Positions 1-7,598 of a stretch of DNA of 55,675 bases are shown here, piece by piece. The notes under the pieces are model-generated. The model was not told the DNA's origin. It ran no database searches and saw only the letters and a program-made list of their open reading frames with translations. Position 1 is the stretch's first letter; the number at the start of each line of letters is the position of its first letter. The position numbers were made by a program, and so were the translations under genes. The stretch is from Mycobacterium syngnathidarum (GTDB taxonomy: Bacteria > Actinomycetota > Actinomycetes > Mycobacteriales > Mycobacteriaceae), in NCBI RefSeq assembly GCF_001942625.1, contig NZ_MLCL01000063.1, positions 1-55,675 of the forward strand, in the 5' to 3' direction.

Positions 1-1
1 G

Positions 2-127
2 GCCCGTGCAGCGACCTACCCGGACTGGCTGCATCACTACAATCACCACCGACCCCACACCGGCATCGGCGGCAAGACACCCATCGAACGCCTACGCGTT
101 CACAACCTGTGTGGGAATTACACCTAG
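2..127 (+). CDS. IS481-type transposase, C-terminal end, cut by the window edge
   Basis: The open frame runs in from the left edge and ends at TAG 125-127, giving 41 residues. It contains W..HYN.HRPH.GIGGKTPIERL, which is the C-terminal end of the rve (DDE) catalytic domain of IS481/IS3-type transposases, including the region after the catalytic Glu. The rest of the element lies outside the window, so whether the gene is intact cannot be judged. About 30 bp after the stop the sequence reads GGTTTCGCGCACA, ending in ACA at 155-157. This fits the TGT...ACA ends of IS481 elements, but the matching left end is not visible. The assignment to the IS481 family rests on this short motif alone. Confidence 0.72.
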   Translation, partial: ARAATYPDWLHHYNHHRPHTGIGGKTPIERLRVHNLCGNYT

Positions 128-169
128 GCCGCTGGCCTGCACCAGGTTTCGCGCACAACCACCGGACGG

Positions 170-181
170 CCAGATGTCTGG
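170..181. promoter_or_regulatory. Short palindrome upstream of the GntR gene, possible operator
   Basis: CCAGATGTCTGG has 5-bp arms around a TG centre and lies about 50 bp before the GntR start codon. FadR-type regulators often bind short palindromes in their own promoter. The match is short, so this is only a candidate for autoregulation. Confidence 0.22.
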
Positions 182-233
182 ACCGCGGGGGTCGGCCGTG
201 CGGTAGCGTTTGGGGCGTCCGAAGGGGGGACGC

Positions 234-968
234 GTGTCAACAGCCAAGCCGACACTGGTACCGGTCCGCCAGATCGCGGCGCATGAGCTGGTGGTCGACC
301 AAATGCGGCGGGCACTTGAACTCGGTCAGTTCCGGCCCGGTGACCGGCTGCCCACCGAACGCGAATTGTCCGACATGCTCGACGTTTCCCGGACCACGGT
401 GCGCGCTGCCGTGGGAGTTCTGGAAGGCGAGGGGCTGATCACGGTGCGACGCGGCCGTGGCGGTGGATTCACCGTGCAGGCGCCTCAGTACGACCCGGCC
501 GAGATGCGCCGCGAGTTGCGCCGCAACAAACGGGCGATCCGCGATGCCTTCGACTACCGCGTCATCGTCGAAACCGGAGCTACCCGGCTGGCCGCGGAGC
601 GACGCCGTGCCGGCGATGTGACCGAACTGCGCAGGCTGCTCAGAGGCATGGACGCGGCGCTGCAGGTCGGGATGGATGAGCCCTCGGCTCGGCATACCAC
701 GGATTTCCAGACCCTGGACTCGGCGTTTCACCTGGGCATCGCCCAGGCCGCGCAGAACGACCGGTTACTGGAGGCAGTGGCTGACGCCCGACGGCGGATG
801 TGGTTACCGGTGGGCGCGATCTTCGGACATCTGGAGCCCAACGCCAATGACTATCACGAGGCGATCCTCGAAGCGATCGAGAGTCGTGATCCCGAGTTGG
901 CCGCCGCGCAGATGGCTGCGCACATCGACGACACCCGGCACACGGTCGAGTCCTGGATGAAGCGCTGA
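234..968 (+). CDS. GntR-family transcriptional regulator, FadR subfamily (FCD domain)
   Basis: A 244-aa regulator. Residues about 10-80 form a winged helix-turn-helix with the GntR signature PGDRLPTERELS and SRTTVRAAVGVLEGEGLI. Residues about 100-235 form an all-helical FCD ligand domain, whose His/Asp residues usually bind a metal and a small carboxylic acid. GTG 234 was chosen over an in-frame TTG at 210 because GAAGGGGGGA lies just upstream of the GTG. The gene stands alone, between the insertion-sequence tail and a convergent gene that ends 2 bp away, so its target cannot be read from context. Members of this subfamily usually control catabolism of lipids, amino acids or organic acids. 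No counterpart is expected at this point in the M. tuberculosis order, so the gene may belong to an accessory stretch left of the DUF402 gene. Confidence 0.9.
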   Translation: MSTAKPTLVPVRQIAAHELVVDQMRRALELGQFRPGDRLPTERELSDMLDVSRTTVRAAVGVLEGEGLITVRRGRGGGFTVQAPQYDPAEMRRELRRNKRAIRDAFDYRVIVETGATRLAAERRRAGDVTELRRLLRGMDAALQVGMDEPSARHTTDFQTLDSAFHLGIAQAAQNDRLLEAVADARRRMWLPVGAIFGHLEPNANDYHEAILEAIESRDPELAAAQMAAHIDDTRHTVESWMKR

Positions 969-970
969 CG

Positions 971-1516
971 CTAGGTTGCCGGAGGCTCGGGTTCCGCGGG
1001 CGCCGCGGGATCGGCGACCGACGGAACGGCGTCGGTGATGGTGCCCGGCACCGGATTGTTCAGCGTCGCCCCGCAGGGCAGGCTTCCGTAGTTCGGATCA
1101 TCCTTGGGCCGGGTCAGCCGAGGACCGACGAAGGTGTCGGCCTGGGCGACGATCTGGTCGTCCACGAGGATCTCGCAGTGCAGGTTGGCCGAGTACGGCC
1201 AGTCGATGCGAACCGTCATCCCGGCCGCCTCGGGATTCGACACCACGCCGGTGGCTTCGAACACCCGTCCGGGCAGCATGGAGGGGTCGGCGGTGTTGAT
1301 GTTGTCGTCGTCGATCTTGTAGGCGATCGTTGCATTGCGTGATACGCCGTCGATCCTCGCGCGGTAGGTGACGTTGTGTAGTTTCTGGTCGGGTAACGGC
1401 TCGACCTGAGGCGGCGCCTCCGGGTCAGCCTGTGCCGTGGCGGGTAGCAACAGTGCGCCGGTGAGCAATCCTGCCAGCGCGGGGAGGGCTCCCCAGGCGT
1501 ACTTAGCTGAGCTCAT
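971..1516 (-). CDS. Secreted protein of unknown function with signal peptide
   Basis: A 181-aa protein. The N-terminus carries a typical Sec signal: a short basic start, a hydrophobic run of about 20 residues and a cleavage-like ATAQAD near residue 31. The mature part looks beta-rich and holds two Cys residues (in LHCEILV and LPCGAT) that could form a disulfide. It ends in a Pro/Ala/Glu-rich tail. No lipobox and no later membrane segment are seen, so it is probably exported. An AGGTCAGGA ribosome site precedes the ATG. It follows the DUF402 gene by 11 bp on the same strand, so the two are probably co-transcribed. I do not recognise a named family. Confidence 0.8.
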   Translation of the reverse strand: MSSAKYAWGALPALAGLLTGALLLPATAQADPEAPPQVEPLPDQKLHNVTYRARIDGVSRNATIAYKIDDDNINTADPSMLPGRVFEATGVVSNPEAAGMTVRIDWPYSANLHCEILVDDQIVAQADTFVGPRLTRPKDDPNYGSLPCGATLNNPVPGTITDAVPSVADPAAPAEPEPPAT

Positions 1517-1527
1517 GAATCCTGACC

Positions 1528-1968
1528 TTACGCGTCACGCCACGTGAGGGCCATTCCGTTGTCGGACATCCACTGGTCCAGCCGATAGCCGCAGCCGGCC
1601 AGACCCTCGATCGCGCCGGCGGCGGTCTGCACCGCCTGCTCGCCGACCTCTGGGCTCAGCAGACCGTGCCGCACCGCGGTCAGCAGTTCGTCGACATCGC
1701 ACAACTCGACGCCGCGACCGGTGCGGATCACCAGGTCCAGGTAGTGATCTTCGGAATGCCAGGTGGTCGGGCCCGCGCTGTAGCGGCCGATGTCGAGGTA
1801 GAAGTCCTGATCACGCTCGTGGCCGGGGTTGAAATGGAACACACTGGCCCGCAGCCCGAGCGAAGGCAGGAGCCAGGATTCCAGGTAGTGGAACTGGGCC
1901 CGGCCCGGCGTCGGCCGGGCCATGTAGAGGCCCCAGGGCTCGACGGTATAGACGTCGACCGCCCGCAC
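1528..1968 (-). CDS. DUF402 family protein (Rv1632c-like)
   Basis: 146 aa from a GTG at 1968. The core [36 protein letters not shown] and [14 protein letters not shown] is the actinobacterial DUF402 fold, a small beta-barrel related to nucleoside tri/diphosphate phosphatases and RNA-associated proteins. M. tuberculosis has Rv1632c in the same place next to uvrB, divergently oriented. The reading frame stays open upstream and encodes [20 protein letters not shown], which looks like conserved family sequence, but there is no ATG, GTG or TTG before the in-frame TAG. The codon where family members usually have ATG is ATC (2032-2034). The true start may therefore be ATC, giving 168 aa, or the annotated GTG may be right. 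Confidence 0.8.
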   Translation of the reverse strand: MRAVDVYTVEPWGLYMARPTPGRAQFHYLESWLLPSLGLRASVFHFNPGHERDQDFYLDIGRYSAGPTTWHSEDHYLDLVIRTGRGVELCDVDELLTAVRHGLLSPEVGEQAVQTAAGAIEGLAGCGYRLDQWMSDNGMALTWRDA

Positions 1969-2088
1969 GATGCCTTTGGGATCGGTGTTCGTGCGGGCGA
2001 GCAGGTCGAATGTCTCGTGTTTGGGCGGGTGGATGGGCCAAGCCTACGCGTGCAGCGAACGCGGGCGGAAGTTGTCGGTATGCAGTTC

Positions 2089-2101
2089 TACGCTGGTGAG
2101 C
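2089..2101 (+). promoter_or_regulatory. -10 box and spacing for a probably leaderless uvrB transcript
   Basis: TACGCT at 2089-2094 is followed by 7 nt and then the uvrB ATG. No clear Shine-Dalgarno sequence is present. This fits the mycobacterial TANNNT -10 element with transcription starting at the start codon. Confidence 0.45.
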
Positions 2102-4264
2102 ATGGCCTTCGCGACCGAACACCCCGTGCTGGCGCATTCGGAGTACCGGGCTGTCGATGAGATCGTCCGTACCGGTGCCCGGTTCGAGGTGGTCAGTGAG
2201 TATGACCCTGCCGGTGACCAGCCGGCCGCCATCGACGAACTGGAGCGCCGGATCAAAGCCGGCGAGCGCGACGTCGTGCTGTTGGGTGCCACCGGTACCG
2301 GCAAGTCGGCCACCACGGCGTGGCTGATCGAGCGGTTGCAGCGGCCCACCCTGGTCATGGCGCCGAACAAGACCCTGGCCGCACAGCTTGCCAACGAGTT
2401 GCGGGAGATGTTGCCGCACAACGCCGTCGAGTATTTCGTCTCGTACTACGACTATTACCAGCCCGAGGCGTACATCGCCCAGACTGACACCTACATCGAG
2501 AAGGACAGCTCGATCAACGACGATGTCGAGCGGTTGCGGCACTCGGCGACCTCGAGCCTGCTGTCGCGGCGTGACGTGGTCGTGGTGGCCTCGGTGTCGT
2601 GCATCTACGGTCTGGGCACGCCGCAGTCCTATCTCGATCGCTCGGTGGAGCTGGCCGTCGGCCAGGAGGTGCCGCGCGACGGCCTGCTGCGGTTGTTGGT
2701 GGATGTCCAGTACAACCGCAACGACATGGCGTTCACCCGGGGCACGTTCCGGGTGCGCGGTGACACCGTCGAGATCATCCCGTCCTACGAGGAGCTCGCG
2801 GTGCGGATCGAGTTCTTCGGCGACGAGATCGAGGCGTTGTACTACCTGCACCCGCTGACCGGTGACATCGTGCGGCAGGTCGACTCGCTGCGGATCTTCC
2901 CGGCCACCCACTATGTGGCAGGCCCGGAGCGGATGGCGCACGCCATTTCGACCATCGAGCAGGAACTCGAAGCGCGGCTGACCGAGCTGGAGGGGCAGGG
3001 CAAGCTGCTGGAGGCTCAGCGGCTGAGGATGCGCACCAACTACGACGTCGAGATGATGAAGCAGGTCGGGTTCTGCTCGGGCATCGAGAACTACTCGCGC
3101 CACATCGACGGCCGGCCTGCGGGTTCGGCACCGGCGACACTGCTGGACTACTTCCCCGAGGACTTCCTGCTCGTCATCGACGAGTCCCACGTCACGGTGC
3201 CGCAGATCGGCGGCATGTACGAGGGGGACATGTCCCGCAAGCGCAATCTGGTGGATTTCGGCTTCCGGCTGCCCTCGGCCGTGGACAACCGGCCGCTGAC
3301 GTGGGAGGAATTCGCCGACCGCATCGGGCAGACGGTGTACCTCTCGGCCACCCCGGGGGCCTACGAGATCAGCCAGGCCGGTGGCGAGTTCGTCGAGCAG
3401 GTCATCCGCCCGACCGGTCTGATCGACCCGAAGGTGGTGGTGAAGCCGACGAAGGGTCAGATCGACGATCTGATCGGCGAGATCCGCTCCCGCACCGAGC
3501 GCGACGAGCGAGTCCTGGTCACCACGCTGACCAAGAAGATGGCCGAGGATCTCACCGACTACCTGCTGGAACTCGGCATCAAGGTCCGGTACCTGCACTC
3601 CGAGGTCGATACGTTGCGCCGCGTCGAGCTTCTGCGACAGCTGCGCCTCGGCGAGTACGACGTGCTGGTCGGTATCAACCTGCTGCGGGAGGGGCTGGAC
3701 CTTCCCGAGGTGTCGCTGGTCGCGATTCTCGACGCCGACAAGGAGGGCTTCCTGCGCTCCACCCGCAGCCTCATCCAGACCATCGGTCGCGCGGCCCGCA
3801 ACGTGTCCGGCGAAGTACACATGTACGCCGACAAGATCACCGACTCGATGCGGGAGGCAATCGACGAGACCGAGCGTCGCCGGGCCAAGCAGATCGCCTT
3901 CAACGAGGCCAACGGGATCGATCCCAAGCCGCTGCGGAAGAAGATCGCCGACATTCTCGACCAGGTGTACCGCGAGGCCGACGACTCGGAGTCGGTCGAG
4001 GTGGGTGGCTCGGGACGCAACGCCTCCCGCGGCCGGCGGGCCCAGGGCGAGCCGGGCCGGGCGGTCAGCGCCGGGGTCCGGGCCCCCGGTACAGACCCCA
4101 CGAACATGCCGCGCGCCGAATTGGCCGATCTCATCAAGGATCTGACCGAGCAGATGATGACGGCCGCCCGCGATCTGCAGTTCGAATTGGCGGCCCGGAT
4201 CCGCGACGAGATCCAGGACCTCAAGAAGGAGTTGCGGGGGATGGACGCGGCCGGTCTGAAGTAA
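2102..4264 (+). CDS. uvrB: Excinuclease ABC subunit UvrB
   Basis: A 720-aa nucleotide-excision repair helicase-like subunit that receives damaged DNA from UvrA and then recruits UvrC. Visible parts: Walker A GATGTGKS at about residues 62-69; the damage-clamping beta-hairpin region [11 protein letters not shown] (about 117-127); the Walker B-like VIDESH; motif VI-like QTIGRAARN; and a C-terminal UVR coiled coil beginning [12 protein letters not shown] that contacts UvrA/UvrC. ATG 2102 opens [13 protein letters not shown] longer frame exists upstream but runs into the promoter. Length is close to other mycobacterial UvrB (about 700 aa); the extra residues lie at the N-terminus and in the Gly/Arg-rich linker before the UVR domain. 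It is divergent from the DUF402 gene. No TCGAAC-N4-GTTCGA LexA box is visible in the 70-130 bp upstream. Confidence 0.97.
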   Translation: MAFATEHPVLAHSEYRAVDEIVRTGARFEVVSEYDPAGDQPAAIDELERRIKAGERDVVLLGATGTGKSATTAWLIERLQRPTLVMAPNKTLAAQLANELREMLPHNAVEYFVSYYDYYQPEAYIAQTDTYIEKDSSINDDVERLRHSATSSLLSRRDVVVVASVSCIYGLGTPQSYLDRSVELAVGQEVPRDGLLRLLVDVQYNRNDMAFTRGTFRVRGDTVEIIPSYEELAVRIEFFGDEIEALYYLHPLTGDIVRQVDSLRIFPATHYVAGPERMAHAISTIEQELEARLTELEGQGKLLEAQRLRMRTNYDVEMMKQVGFCSGIENYSRHIDGRPAGSAPATLLDYFPEDFLLVIDESHVTVPQIGGMYEGDMSRKRNLVDFGFRLPSAVDNRPLTWEEFADRIGQTVYLSATPGAYEISQAGGEFVEQVIRPTGLIDPKVVVKPTKGQIDDLIGEIRSRTERDERVLVTTLTKKMAEDLTDYLLELGIKVRYLHSEVDTLRRVELLRQLRLGEYDVLVGINLLREGLDLPEVSLVAILDADKEGFLRSTRSLIQTIGRAARNVSGEVHMYADKITDSMREAIDETERRRAKQIAFNEANGIDPKPLRKKIADILDQVYREADDSESVEVGGSGRNASRGRRAQGEPGRAVSAGVRAPGTDPTNMPRAELADLIKDLTEQMMTAARDLQFELAARIRDEIQDLKKELRGMDAAGLK

Positions 4265-4297
4265 GCCGGTCGTTGACCTCAACAGCGGTTCAGCTTC

Positions 4298-4310
4298 TAG
4301 CGTCGTCGGT
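4298..4310 (+). promoter_or_regulatory. -10 box in front of the MFS gene
   Basis: TAGCGT at 4298-4303 lies 7 nt before GTG 4311, with no ribosome binding site. This is a leaderless-type arrangement, so the exporter probably has its own promoter in the 46-bp gap after uvrB. Confidence 0.42.
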
Positions 4311-5702
4311 GTGACCGACACCGTGACGCCCGATACCGGGACCTGGCGGCAATTGTTGGGTGCCCGGTATCTGGGTGCGTCCACTGTCCTGGCCGGTGGC
4401 GTGCTGCTGTATGCCACCAACGAATTCCTCACCATCAGCCTGTTGCCTGACGCGGTGTCCGACATCGGCGGCCGGCGGTTCTACGCCTGGGTGACGACGG
4501 TGTACCTGGTTGCCTCGGTGATCGCGGCCACCACAGTCCATGCGTTGCTGATGCGGTTGGGGCCGCGGCGGGCGTATCTGTTGGGGCTCACGGTATTCGG
4601 TGCCGGAAGCCTGGGTTGTGCGCTTGCCCCGAGCATGGAGGTGCTGCTCGCCGGCCGGACCGTGCAGGGTTTCGCCGGGGGGATACTCGCCGGCCTGGGA
4701 TACGCCGTGATCAACACCGCGTTGCCGAATGCGTTGTGGACCAAGGCTTCTGCGCTGGTATCGGCGATGTGGGGGGTCGGCACGGTGATCGGCCCGGCCT
4801 CGGGCGGCCTGTTCGCACAGTTCGGGCACTGGCGGTGGGCCTTTGGCGTGCTGGTGGTACTGACGGGTGCGATGGCCGCGCTGGTTCCGGTCGCGCTGCC
4901 GGCTCGCGGGAGGGCATCGGCACCGGCCCCCGGCATTCCGGTGCGGTCGCTGGCCGTGCTCGGCGCGGCGGCCATGGCGGTCAGTGTGGCCGGTATCCCG
5001 CGCGACTGGCGGGCCACGGCCGCCCTCCTCGTCCTCGGGGTGGCGCTGGTGGTCGCGTTCCTGATCCTCGACCGCCGCGCCGGCGCATCGGTGTTGCCGC
5101 CCAGCACATTCGGACCCGGGCCCCTCAAATGGATCTACCTGAGTTTGGGCGTGCTGATGGCCGCCACCATGGTCGACATGTACGTGCCGCTGTTCGGCCA
5201 ACGGCTGGCACACCTGCCACCGGTGATGGCCGGGTTCTTCGCGGCCGTGTTGTCGGTCGGCTGGACCGCGGGGGAGATCGTCAGCGCATCCCTGCGGAAC
5301 CGGCGCGTGGTCGTGCGCACGGTCGCGTGCGCGCCGATTGTCATGGCGGCCGGGCTCGCGGCCGGTGCGGTGCTGATTCGGGACGGGATAGCGCCGTGGC
5401 TGGTGGTGCTGTGGGGGCTCGCGCTCGCGGTCACCGGGGCCGGTATCGGTATCGCCTGGCCGCATTTGTCCGCATGGGCGATGCGAAGCGTGGACGATCC
5501 AGTCGAGGGGCCGGCCGCCGCGGCGGCGATCAACACCGTGCAACTGATCTGCGGCGCGTTCGGAGCGGGTTTGGCCGGCGTCGTGGTCAACCTTCGCGAC
5601 ACCGGGGATGCGGGTGCGGCACGCTGGCTGTTCGGGGTTTTCGCGGTGCTCGCAGTGCTCGGAGCCTTCGCCTCGTTCCGGTCCGGCCGGCGGGCCGGGT
5701 AG
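4311..5702 (+). CDS. MFS transporter, drug-efflux type (Rv1634-like)
   Basis: A 463-aa integral membrane protein with about a dozen hydrophobic helices along its whole length. The loop after the second helix has the major-facilitator pattern RLGPRRAYLLG, and GRTVQGFAGG and GPASGGLFAQFGHWRWAFG resemble motif C of the DHA2 drug:proton antiporters. It is the positional counterpart of M. tuberculosis Rv1634, described as a possible drug efflux protein, directly after uvrB. GTG 4311 is the start: the frame has no earlier codon with support and a -10 box sits 7 nt upstream. The substrate is unknown. Some gaps in the classical motifs (for instance no fully canonical motif A) make the exporter label a family-level inference. 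Confidence 0.85.
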   Translation: MTDTVTPDTGTWRQLLGARYLGASTVLAGGVLLYATNEFLTISLLPDAVSDIGGRRFYAWVTTVYLVASVIAATTVHALLMRLGPRRAYLLGLTVFGAGSLGCALAPSMEVLLAGRTVQGFAGGILAGLGYAVINTALPNALWTKASALVSAMWGVGTVIGPASGGLFAQFGHWRWAFGVLVVLTGAMAALVPVALPARGRASAPAPGIPVRSLAVLGAAAMAVSVAGIPRDWRATAALLVLGVALVVAFLILDRRAGASVLPPSTFGPGPLKWIYLSLGVLMAATMVDMYVPLFGQRLAHLPPVMAGFFAAVLSVGWTAGEIVSASLRNRRVVVRTVACAPIVMAAGLAAGAVLIRDGIAPWLVVLWGLALAVTGAGIGIAWPHLSAWAMRSVDDPVEGPAAAAAINTVQLICGAFGAGLAGVVVNLRDTGDAGAARWLFGVFAVLAVLGAFASFRSGRRAG

Positions 5703-5713
5703 CCCGGTCACCT

Positions 5714-5770
5714 GTGCGCACGATTGCGCACGATGAGTTTCGCCGACGGCGTGAGTCTCACCCGTATAAG
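5714..5770 (+). promoter_or_regulatory. Control region of the DUF899 gene: direct repeat plus palindrome
   Basis: A tandem repeat GCGCACGAT-T-GCGCACGAT spans 5717-5735. It is followed by the perfect palindrome GTGAGTCTCAC (5751-5761) and a -10-like TATAAG just after it. A good ribosome site (ACGAGGAG) comes next. The palindrome sits where it would cover a -10/-35 spacer, so a repressor site is plausible. Confidence 0.35.
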
Positions 5771-5791
5771 ACCACTACGAGGAGTGATTCG

Positions 5792-6559
5792 ATGCCCCTG
5801 ACACTGAATGCCTACCCAGATGTCGTCGATCGGGACGAGTGGCTGGAGGCGCGCAAGAAACTGCTGGCCGCCGAACGTGAGGTGACGCACCTGCGCGACG
5901 AGGTCAACGCCCAACGACGGCGGCTACCCATGGTGAGAGTGGAGAAGGACTACACGTTCGAAGGGCCCGATGGTGAAGTGCGACTCGCCGACCTGTTCGA
6001 GGGCCGTAGCCAGCTCTACATCCATCACTTCATGTGGATCGACGCGATCGATCGGGGTTGCCCCAGCTGCACCGCCGCAGCCGACCTGACCTTCACCGCG
6101 CAGGACCGAGAGTTGTTGCACTGCAAGGACGTCACGTTCGCCTGCGTGTCCCGGGCGCCGTACGCCAGCATCGCCGCGTACCGGGACGAGCACGGTTGGA
6201 CGTTCCCGTGGTACTCGTCGCGCGACAGCGACTTCACCTACGACTATCACGTGACGCTCGACCCGGCCCGCGCGCCGATCGAATACAACTACAAGTCCGC
6301 CGATGAACTGCGTGCCGACGGGTTCAGCGACGACGATCTACGAGGAGACTGGCCAGGGGCAAGCGTCTTCCTGCGCCGCCGTGACGAGGTTTTCCACACC
6401 TACTCGACCTTCGCGCGCGGGCTCGACCACTCCGCAGTCGGGTATCCGTTCCTCGATCTCACCCCGTACGGACGTCAGGAGCCGTGGGAGAACTCGCCGG
6501 CCGGCTGGCCCCAGGGCGGGGCAGCGGCCGGCAGGCCGGTGGGGGACGACGAGGGCTAG
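5792..6559 (+). CDS. DUF899 family thioredoxin-like protein
   Basis: A 255-aa protein. The N-terminal third carries a charged helix (WLEARKKLLAAEREVTHLRDE), followed by YTFEGPDGEVRLADLFEGRSQLYIHHFMW and a CPSCTAAAD segment. This is the usual DUF899 layout: a thioredoxin-like fold with a CxxC-type pair after a helical leader. The family has no firmly established reaction; redox or dithiol-linked roles have been proposed. It is probably cytoplasmic, with no signal or membrane segment. ATG 5792 has ACGAGGAG 8-15 nt upstream. The gene stands alone, and a palindrome in front of it suggests single-gene regulation. It is not part of the expected M. tuberculosis order here, so it may be a lineage-specific insertion between the Rv1634 counterpart and tRNA-Cys. 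Confidence 0.85.
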   Translation: MPLTLNAYPDVVDRDEWLEARKKLLAAEREVTHLRDEVNAQRRRLPMVRVEKDYTFEGPDGEVRLADLFEGRSQLYIHHFMWIDAIDRGCPSCTAAADLTFTAQDRELLHCKDVTFACVSRAPYASIAAYRDEHGWTFPWYSSRDSDFTYDYHVTLDPARAPIEYNYKSADELRADGFSDDDLRGDWPGASVFLRRRDEVFHTYSTFARGLDHSAVGYPFLDLTPYGRQEPWENSPAGWPQGGAAAGRPVGDDEG

Positions 6560-6620
6560 CGATCGTCGCGATCGAAACCATGGGCGGGCACCTGCGCGGC
6601 TGGCACAGTAGCCAGTCGAT

Positions 6621-6691
6621 GCGGGTGTGGCTGAGTGGTTAGGCACCGGCCTGCAAAGCCGTTTACACGGGTTCGAATCCCGTCACTCGCT
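6621..6691 (+). tRNA. tRNA-Cys (anticodon GCA)
   Basis: A 71-nt cloverleaf. The acceptor arm GCGGGTG pairs with CACTCGC (one G-U), the D-arm GGCTGAGTGGTTAGGC is present, the anticodon loop CTGCAAA lies between CGGC and GCCG, and the T-arm has the invariant GGTTCGAATCC. The discriminator is T and CCA is not encoded. M. tuberculosis has its cysteine tRNA at the equivalent place. Confidence 0.95.
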
Positions 6692-6700
6692 CGATGGTGA

Positions 6701-6726
6701 GCCCCCGCCCGGTTGCGGGCGGGGGC
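6701..6726 (+). terminator. Strong hairpin after tRNA-Cys
   Basis: A perfect 10-bp stem GCCCCCGCCC / GGGCGGGGGC with a 6-nt loop lies 9 bp after the tRNA. There is no T-tract. Stems of this kind without a U-tail are common as mycobacterial terminators. Confidence 0.65.
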
Positions 6727-6730
6727 CACG

Positions 6731-6742
6731 GATAATGCTGCG
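6731..6742 (+). promoter_or_regulatory. -10 box for a leaderless thioesterase transcript
   Basis: GATAAT at 6731-6736 is followed by GCTGCG and then GTG 6743. It begins 5 bp after the tRNA terminator, so the gene appears to have its own promoter. Confidence 0.55.
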
Positions 6743-7597
6743 GTGCCCATGTTGCCCCTCGCCGAAGTCCTGTCCACGCTCGAACTGACGGAGTCGGGTG
6801 ACGGCACGTTCGTCGCCGAACAGCGGGACAACGCCAGCCATCACATCGTGGGTGGCCATATCGCCGCGCAGGCCCTGATGGCCGCCAGCCGCACCGTTCC
6901 GGGCCGGCTGCCGCACAGCCTGCACGTCTACCTGCTGCGGGCCGGTGACGCCCGGTACCCGGTGCAGATGGAGGTGACCAACCTGCGCGACGGCGGGTCG
7001 CTGTCCACCCGCCGGGTGATCGGGCGCCAGGGCGGTGAAGTGTTGCTGGAAGCCCTCGTCTCATTCAGCGTCGCGATGGAGGCCGCGGATTATCAGCAAC
7101 CCCGCCCCGAGGTGCCTGACCCCGAAACGCTGCCGCCGGTCGAGGAACAGCTGCAGGCGTTCGCCGACGAGGCCCACGGGTACTGGGTGCGCCCGCAGTG
7201 GATCGAGCGGCGTTACATCGATCCGCCGCCACGGCTGGCGATCGATCTGCCCGAACCGCCGGCGCGTACCCGGATGTGGTGGCGCCCTGCCGAACCTGTC
7301 ACCGACGATCCCGTCGTCAACAGCGCTCTGCTGACGTACTTTTCCGGAACCTCGTCGCTGGACTCCACGGTGTCGATGCGGCGAACCACCCAGGTCACTG
7401 TGTTCTCCGCGTTGATCGACCTCGCGGTCTGGTTCCACCGGCCCGCGGATCTGACGGATTGGGTGTTGTCCGACCAGGTTTCACCCAGCGGTATCAACGG
7501 TCGCGGACTGGCCAACGCCACCGTCTACAACCGGGCCGGACAGCTTGTGTGCTCGACGACTCAGGAGATGTACTTCGGCCGGGCGCGGCGCGACTGA
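6743..7597 (+). CDS. Acyl-CoA thioesterase II (TesB family)
   Basis: A 284-aa double-hotdog thioesterase that hydrolyses acyl-CoA to free acid and CoA. The first hotdog holds GGHIAAQALMAASRTVP and LHVYLLRAGDARYPV. The second ends with DQVSPSGINGRGLANATVYNRAGQLVCSTTQEMYF, the usual TesB C-terminal pattern of an active-site helix followed by a G..V.S..QE strand. The start is GTG 6743 (VPMLPLAEVL); the in-frame ATG two codons later is also possible. The TTG at 6713 lies inside the terminator hairpin and is rejected. It is a single gene, tail-to-tail with the glycosyltransferase. The natural acyl chain cannot be told from sequence. Confidence 0.9.
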   Translation: MPMLPLAEVLSTLELTESGDGTFVAEQRDNASHHIVGGHIAAQALMAASRTVPGRLPHSLHVYLLRAGDARYPVQMEVTNLRDGGSLSTRRVIGRQGGEVLLEALVSFSVAMEAADYQQPRPEVPDPETLPPVEEQLQAFADEAHGYWVRPQWIERRYIDPPPRLAIDLPEPPARTRMWWRPAEPVTDDPVVNSALLTYFSGTSSLDSTVSMRRTTQVTVFSALIDLAVWFHRPADLTDWVLSDQVSPSGINGRGLANATVYNRAGQLVCSTTQEMYFGRARRD

Positions 7598-7598
7598 T

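Noticed and set aside
2041..2101. LexA/SOS box before uvrB
   Set aside because: No TCGAAC-N4-GTTCGA-like match in the region; likewise none before uvrA.
1811..4465. 884-aa open frame opposite uvrB
   Set aside because: High-GC third-codon shadow of uvrB; the translation is low-complexity His/Arg/Gln/Leu-rich and matches no family.
4290..5711. 473-aa His/Arg/Gly-rich frame opposite the MFS gene
   Set aside because: Composition typical of antisense to a hydrophobic protein in high-GC DNA.
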